A stretch of DNA of 64,000 nucleotides from Paramacrobiotus metropolitanus (lineage: Eukaryota > Tardigrada > Eutardigrada > Parachela > Macrobiotidae). The notes below the pieces were generated by a model. That model had not been told where the DNA came from and did no database searches. It worked only from the letters and a program-made list of their open reading frames with translations. Shown one piece after another: positions 57,852-64,000 of the stretch. A program made the translations under genes and the position numbers. The DNA lies in NCBI RefSeq assembly GCF_019649055.1, contig NW_026570265.1:496001-560000 (forward strand). Reading direction: 5' to 3'. Within the stretch, counting starts at the first letter, position 1. Each line of letters opens with the position of its first letter.

Positions 57852-59123
57852 TCATGATACGTAAAAATTACGGTATAAAGCGACTACAAGTGAGCACTGA
57901 CGTAAGTAAAGTCTGTTTTTCGGTCGTTTGACTTCTTGTGAGTAAGTCACTGATTTTATGAAATTTGTCAACTTTATAATTGCAATATAATGTGGTAATT
58001 TTATTGATTGTGTTTAAAAGTACTTCATAATTTTTTAAATCGGTGGTGATCATTTTCGGACAAAATTCTGGCTGTTCTTAGTGTTGAAGAGATGTTGAAG
58101 TTTTCAGCATTCGTACACTATCCCATGTTGACTTGGTTAACCGTTAACGGTTAACCACTGAAGAGTATTTCGGAATAATAATTCGGATTTGGTGTATGCC
58201 AAACGGCTACGATACGACCGCCACACTTTCACTTGCGAGTTTATCGAGGAGCCCGAGATACCTTTGTTTGATCTTTAGAAGTCGAAGTCCTAATTTGGAT
58301 TGCCATTATGTTATTATCATGAATGATAACCTGCCTTATAATCATGGCACGCGATAAAATCCCTTCTGCACTGTTGTCTTTTATTCCGGGCAGTCAGTGC
58401 AATGACAGCCTACTCATCCGAGGCACAAGGGACGGCGAAAATTCCTGAATACAGGTTATTTCTTTTGTGTTACAAAGAGTTCGTGTTCAAAGAACTGTGG
58501 CAAGTGATCTTCAGCGAGTGTAAAAAAACCCAGTATTAATTGCCCCTGTTCCATTTCATCTCTGGTGAAAGGGAAGAATGTCCTCGCACAGCACTTTGAA
58601 ATCTCGGGCCAACGATCGGCATGAACAGGAGGACGATGGTAAGACTGGAGAAAACGTGAATTTTGAATCGGAAGTAGTGTTTGCGAAACCTTACTGGCTT
58701 TTTTTCCATTGCGTACGGTGCCTGTTTACTATAATTGTGATACATTAATTATAGCTTGTTTTTTGAAGAAAAACCGATGATAAATCGCAATTGTTTCACC
58801 GGTTTCGTATAAATAAGAAGTGAGTAAAGCTCACACCTCCTGTTTGTCTGCAAATTTTCATGACGACTAGCTGCAGGCCGTTTCCTGCGGTACCGCTAAA
58901 ATGAGTCACAAAGTTTGTAAACACTTGCCATTTCTTTACGGTTAAAAAAAAATCTGAAATTTCTGTCTAATTCCGGCCTGCCGCTGGTTTTGCTGCTAAT
59001 TGGTAGGCTGTTAGCTATCAGTTGTTTCTTGAATTTAATCCGCAGTGCAGAATTCGCAATAAAAAATTTACAGCGATCGAACTGTTCGCATTGTTTTTAA
59101 AATTATCGAAAGATTTTGGCTTC
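57852..59123. other. Intergenic, upstream of the SLC22 gene, with a 24-bp perfect palindrome
   Basis: No gene recognised. At 58134-58157 a perfect palindrome (centre GTTAAC, built of GGTTAACC and CGTTAACG) stands out. AACCGTTA-like half sites resemble Myb-type binding sites, but this is inference. Confidence 0.45.
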
Positions 59124-61297
59124 ATGTTTATTTTAGAGGAGTCAGCCGGAGATTTCGATGCAGTTCTGGAGACGGTAAATCCGTTTGGGAAATACCAGAA
59201 AATGATGATACGTAAGTAAATATTAATCCCGATGATTTGCGATTTATTCTCCTTGAAATGTGACATGGCTTGCTTTTTTAGTTTTCGTTTTCCTTCCTGC
59301 CGTTATTCCGGGATCGTTCCATGGTTTCAATCAGGTACTTGATAGAACCAGTTGGTACATTAATTTTTTCAGCAGTATGCAATTGTTTCATTAGGTTTTT
59401 TTGGCCGCGAAGTATAAGGATTTTTGGTGTAACATCCCAGATTTGGCTACCAGTGTCTCTAATGCTACTGAGCGGTTTACCTACTTGCCTAAGCATGCGG
59501 ACAGGAATATGCACAGTCAGTGCACTATGTACAATGCGTCTGCAGAATTTCTAATGAGTTTACCGCGAAATTCAACGGAAAGCATTCAAGCTGATGTGCC
59601 TGTGGTCCCTTGCCAAAATGGATGGGAATACGATAAAAGTTTTTATCAAAACAGTATTGTTGCCGAGTGGAGCCTAGTCTGTGATAAACAACATTACCCT
59701 ACAATTGCATTGGTAAAATCTGAACCTTGAATCGTTGGAAGTTGTATCGGTTTGCTCTGAAAAACAATTCTTTCGTAGATCTGTCTTATGATGGGAGCAG
59801 CAATAGGGACCCCTATATTCGGTTTTATTGCTGACAGATGGGGTCGGAAATTGGCATATTTTATCTGCATTTGTACTCAACTTTGCGGTGGTATTACTAC
59901 CGGTTTTTCCCACAATTTTGCCATGTTTTGCTTTTGCCGATTCGTTGTCGGGGCCACGTACCCTGCATCCTGGTCAATTCCGTTTACCTTGGCAATGGAA
60001 ATTATCACTCCAAAGTATCGAGCATCGTTTGCGGCTGCAGCTTCCATTTCTTATAATCTGGGAGCTATTATTGTTGTTGGGATTGCATATTGGATACAGA
60101 ACTGGAGAGAATTCGCATTGGCAACTTGCGTGCCGTTATCCTATGTGTTTATTTATTGGTGCTTTATGCCGGAATCACCACGATGGCTCTTAACAAGAAA
60201 ACGGATAGCTGAAGTGCAGAGTTTTTTATTTAAAGTCGCCAGATGTAATGGGACACGATTTGAACCGTTAAAAATGGAGAATGTTATGCGCGGCAATAAG
60301 GATTGGGATAACATAACAAAAGCCAAAACCTATTCGTACTTCGATCTTGTTTGCTCCCCTAATCTCAGAAAGAAAACGATCTTATTGTCTTTCATCAATT
60401 GTGCCAATTTATCTGTTTATTTGGGGTTAAGTTATTACAGTCCCTCATTGGGCAGTAATCCGTTCCTGAGCTATACACTTTACGTGTTAGTTGAAATTCC
60501 CGCGTATATTTTTGTTTATCTTGTGGCTGACCGATTTGGACGGCGTTTACCTACTGTAGCATGCTTACTCTGTGGCGGCGCCGCTTTGTTAGGATCAGCG
60601 TTTGTGCCCGATGAAAATTCGCAAATATTACTATTATTAGGTCTTATTGGAAAACTATGCATTAGTGCCTCCTTCACGTTTGGCGAAATCTACGAGCAGG
60701 TGTGTGATTGCCTGTTATTCTTGTTGTTTTCATATTGTTTTGTGTGACATTGCTTCTTTATGATTTATGTTTAAATGTTCTTCTTGGTTTGAAGCTGTCT
60801 TTTGCTGCTAGTTATTTACATATTTATTAATGTTCCAGAAGTAAAAATTATGTATGTTCCAGAAGTAAAAATTATGTTTCTTTTTATAGGAGTTATTTCC
60901 AACTGTTGTTCGGAGCCAAGGCGCGTCACTGACACAAAACATATCCAATGCGGTTGCCTGTGTCTTTCCATTAGTGAATTACCTCGGTGACAATTATCTA
61001 GCTTATCCGGTTATTATTTTTGGAGGAATATCCGTGATAGCGGGTTTTTCTGCGCTATTTCTACCGGAAACGTTAGGAACAGATCTACCACAAAGCCTAG
61101 AAGATGGGGAACTATTTGGACGAAATATGACATGGAGGGATGTGACAAGATTGTGCCCAGCAGAAGCCCCGGGTGCAGTAGAGATTGTGGGCGAAATGAA
61201 TAATCGCCGTCCAGTGGAAGTCCACAGCAATGGCGATTTGGCTGCTCAAGTGGGGGCGACAACCACGAGTCTTCTTGCCACCACTTCGAAAAGTTGA
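59124..61297 (+). CDS. SLC22-family organic ion transporter
   Basis: Five exons (59124-59211, 59282-59334, 59395-59712, 59779-60699, 60890-61297) join in phase to 595 residues, normal for SLC22. The family start (GDFDAVLETVNPFGKYQKMMI) leads to TM1; a large extracellular loop with Cys residues follows (CQNGWEYD, EWSLVCDKQ). The MFS loop motif GFIADRWGRK comes next, then FVVGATYPASW, PESPRWLL, a second MFS motif VADRFGRR and the SLC22 hallmark ELFPTVVRSQG. Twelve membrane helices are expected. Members move organic cations, anions or carnitine across the plasma membrane; the substrate cannot be told. The start is uncertain: an AG at 59135-59136 could be an acceptor, with the true first exon upstream. 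Intron 4 contains a 24-base exact tandem duplication near 60833-60880. Confidence 0.93.
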
Positions 61298-61843
61298 TAC
61301 TTTTTGTGATAGTACAAGTGCTGTTTTAATTTTGATTGCATAGTACATTATTTTTGATCTGTGAAGTGAGTGATGTGCTCCTGTAATTTATAATTCTGGT
61401 AATTGGTGTGTTGTCTCGTCTTGCGGTGTCAGATGAAAGACGCGTTTTCTCAACTTGGAACTAAAAATTTTAACTTTTGGATGACAGATACAACAGGAAT
61501 AATGCCGTATAAAAAGAATGATATGTGAAAAGAATAAACCTGGTCACAAGCACCGCCGGAAATGGGACCGCTTGTGGCGCACTCGTTGCGCAAATTTACT
61601 GTACTTGCACACTGCACAGCCGTTTTGCACGCTCACTTGTAGCATGGCTTTCTGATGTACCTACGCTGCTTCGTACTCATATCCGTTAACAACAAAATTT
61701 GTTTTTATTCCGCAACTTAAATTTTTTTCCTTATTTGTCTTCGTATTTCCTAAGCGCAAGTGATAAGTTACAAGTGGGCCAGTGGCCATTATTGTGCAGC
61801 GGGTTTTATGTTAGAATTTGGTTGGGGAACTGAAAATTTCGGA
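61298..61843. other. Spacer between SLC22 and PPWD1 genes
   Basis: 546 bases holding the SLC22 3' UTR and the PPWD1 promoter and 5' UTR. No further gene. An in-frame ATG at 61760 lies upstream of the chosen PPWD1 start. Confidence 0.4.
61533..61538 (+). terminator. Likely poly(A) signal of the SLC22 gene
   Basis: AATAAA 236 bases after the stop on the same strand, before the next gene's start. No transcript evidence. Confidence 0.4.
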
Positions 61844-64000
61844 ATGAGTAAGGACGTCGCACAAAAGCGCGGACGTAGTCCTGTCCGATCGGAAGATAAT
61901 GACGACGAATGGATCGGCCCATTGCCATCAGAAGCTGCGGAGCCTATCAAGAAAAAAAAGACGCTACCCTTTGAAAATGTCTTTTTGGACGCCTTGCCCA
62001 GTTCGGATGCGTATGAGCGGAGTTACATGCACAAGGACCCTGTGGCGTTTGTCCGCATGACGAAAACCGAATTCCTTATAACTGCTAGTACTGATGGCCA
62101 TTTGAAATTTTGGAAGGTACGAATAAAATAGTACAGGAGCATGAAAATGTTGTTTTGGAGCTTGCATATCAAATTTGTAACAAAAGTGCGACCTACTGTT
62201 GAAAAGTTATTGCTTTGGATTCTTTCCAAAACCTTTTGAGTGTTTGTGTTTCATTTAATGATTTCAATTTTACATTCATCATTTTTTGTCTTCATATCAG
62301 TTTAGTACCCATATCAGCATATGTTATACTTGCAAGTGTCAGTATATGGCATTTCATTATAGTGCATATTTACTCTGATTATGATGCTCGTTTTCTATGC
62401 TTAATTTTTTTCGTCTTTCTGGATTTCCATTTTTTGGTTATGGAAGCGATTGTACTTTGCGGAGTTCGAAAATCAAGAGAAATTTATTAAACCTACGGCT
62501 GTTTTACAGAAAATGGAGCGTGGAATTGAATTTGTAAAGCATTTCCGAGCCCATATGGGAAACATACAGTTTATCAGCGTAAACACGACAGGAACTCTCC
62601 TGGCCACTATCAGTTCAGACAAGAGCATGAAAGTCTTCGACGTGATAAATTTCGACATGATCAACATGATGAAGCTGGGCTACACTCCGCTGACGTGCGA
62701 ATGGATCCACGCTCCGGGCGAACCTGTATCCACTGTCGCCGTAGCGGATAAGGATTCGCCGCGGATACTCATTTACGACGGACGCGGCGTGAATGAACCA
62801 CTGAAAGTGCTGGACACCCTCCATCGCTCTCCCGTCGTGATCATGCGGTTCAATGCTGTTTTTGAGACGGTTGTGTCGGTGGATAAAACCGGTATTCTGG
62901 AATACTGGCGCGGTGCATCGGGCGACTATAAATTTCCACAAGATCTGCTCAAGTTTGAATTCAAGAGCGACACGGATTTATTTGATTTTGCGTCGAGTAA
63001 ATCTGTGCCAACAGGAATTGATTTCTCCAAAGACGGGAAACTGATGGCTACAATTGCCACCGACCGGAAAGTTCGCGTTTTCCGATTTTTGACAGGAAAG
63101 TTTTACAAAGTGTTGGATGAATCCATAAAAAGCTTCACAAGCTCTCTGGACGTGACATCGAAGATGTCCATTGTGGAACGAGAGCGACGCATTGCTGTAG
63201 AAAGAGAACTGGAAAAATCGGAAGCGTTCAATTACGCGAACATATTATTTGACGACAGCGGAAATTTCGTTCTGTATGCGACACTGCTCGGCACGAAGGT
63301 TGTTAATTTGGTTACGAACAGAATATCCCGAGTGTTGGGAAAATCGGAGGGTCTTCGATTCCTAAGCCTGGCATTGTTCCAAGGGAAAATTCGCACGATG
63401 AAAGCGGCCACGACAATAGAGGCGCAAGCCAGTGATAATCCCATAATGGACATCGCAGAATCGGATCCCACGCTGTTCTGCACCGCGTTCAAGAAAAACC
63501 GCTTTTTCCTTTTCTCAAAGCGAGTGCCGCTAGAAACCGCAACCGAAGAGAGTGATCGCGATGTATTTAACGAGAAACCTAGTAAGGAGGAAATCCTTAC
63601 CGCCACGGAAAGTCGCACAGAAAAACGAGTGTCAAACAGTGCCGTTATCCATACTACCTTGGGCGATGTACATGTTCAGCTGTTCCCCAACGAATGTCCG
63701 AAGACGGTGGAGAATTTCTGTGTTCACTCCAAAAATGGCTACTTTAATGGGCACATCTTCCATCGCGTAATTAAGAGCTTTATGATTCAGACGGGTGATC
63801 CGAAAGGCGACGGCACGGGCGGGGAATCCATTTGGGGCGGTGAGTTTGAGGATGAATTCCATCCGACGTTGAAGCACGATAGACCTTATACGCTCAGTAT
63901 GGCCAATGCCGGACCCGGAACAAATGGATCTCAGTTTTTCGTCACGGTCGTGCCGGCACCGTGGCTGGATAACAAACATACAGTGTTCGGGCGAGTAACC
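61844..64000 (+). CDS. PPWD1: PPWD1, WD40-cyclophilin peptidyl-prolyl isomerase (3' end cut by window)
   Basis: Two exons, 61844-62116 and 62510 to the window end, join in phase and give 588 residues, all but the last few dozen of the family's roughly 640. The N-terminus has [12 protein letters not shown] and [11 protein letters not shown], then four WD40-type repeats ([42 protein letters not shown]). A linker with [14 protein letters not shown] leads to a cyclophilin domain from VIHTTLGDV, with [15 protein letters not shown] (catalytic Arg), [23 protein letters not shown] and the Trp of the cyclosporin pocket. PPWD1 is a nuclear, spliceosome-associated isomerase. The start was taken at 61844 ([13 protein letters not shown]) rather than 61760 because the upstream leader is not conserved-looking. 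Confidence 0.96.

Noticed and set aside
1-64000. tRNA, rRNA, CRISPR or bacterial operon features
   Set aside because: No tRNA-like T-arm/acceptor pairs, rRNA sequence, spaced repeats or polycistronic layout were seen; the window is spliced eukaryotic DNA.

Overview
This is a 64 kb piece of eukaryotic nuclear DNA. Nearly every recognisable gene is split by short GT-AG introns, mostly about 60-300 bases, and the proteins are animal housekeeping, signalling or secreted types: makorin, Rab GDI, MIF, ApoD-like lipocalin, TTLL12, SMC2, receptor guanylyl cyclase, GK5, TBL1, SLC22 and PPWD1. Gene density, short introns and foldback repeats suggest a small-genome invertebrate. An ecdysozoan such as a tardigrade fits, but this is inference and nothing in the window proves it.

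Layout. 0-1.1 kb: makorin E3 ligase (-), running off the left edge. 2.1-2.7 kb: an inverted-repeat element. 5.5-8.2 kb: Rab GDI (-), head to head with a MIF-family tautomerase (+) at 9.7-10.3 kb. 10.4 kb: a TA-flanked MITE. 11.0-12.8 kb: a secreted lipocalin (-). 13.9-15.0 kb: an unrecognised single-exon membrane protein (+). 15.3-17.8 kb: TTLL12 (-), divergent from SMC2 (+, 18.4-24.0 kb), whose reading frame is broken three times. 24.9-33.1 kb: a receptor guanylyl cyclase (-). 33.9-36.9 kb: a coiled-coil protein (-). 37.9-39.5 kb: intronless GK5 (-). 42.1-44.2 kb: TBL1/Ebi (-). 45.9-46.2 kb: a small, possibly COX8-like mitochondrial protein (-). 46.9-49.2 kb: a large imperfect palindrome with decayed Thr-x-Gly-Cys repeat coding. 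49.3-57.8 kb: a complete 8.5-kb Gypsy-type LTR retrotransposon (-) with identical LTRs. 59.1-61.3 kb: an SLC22 transporter (+). 61.8-64 kb: PPWD1 (+), running off the right edge.

The genes are functionally unrelated and look like an ordinary gene-dense chromosome segment that has taken in mobile and palindromic DNA. The points most worth checking are the three same-direction frame breaks in SMC2; the young Gypsy element with an A-AAA-AAC slippery site at the gag/pol junction and an unusual pol C-terminal extension with a second zinc knuckle; and the 2.4-kb palindrome. Splice sites, exon phases and products were read by eye. No database search was run.
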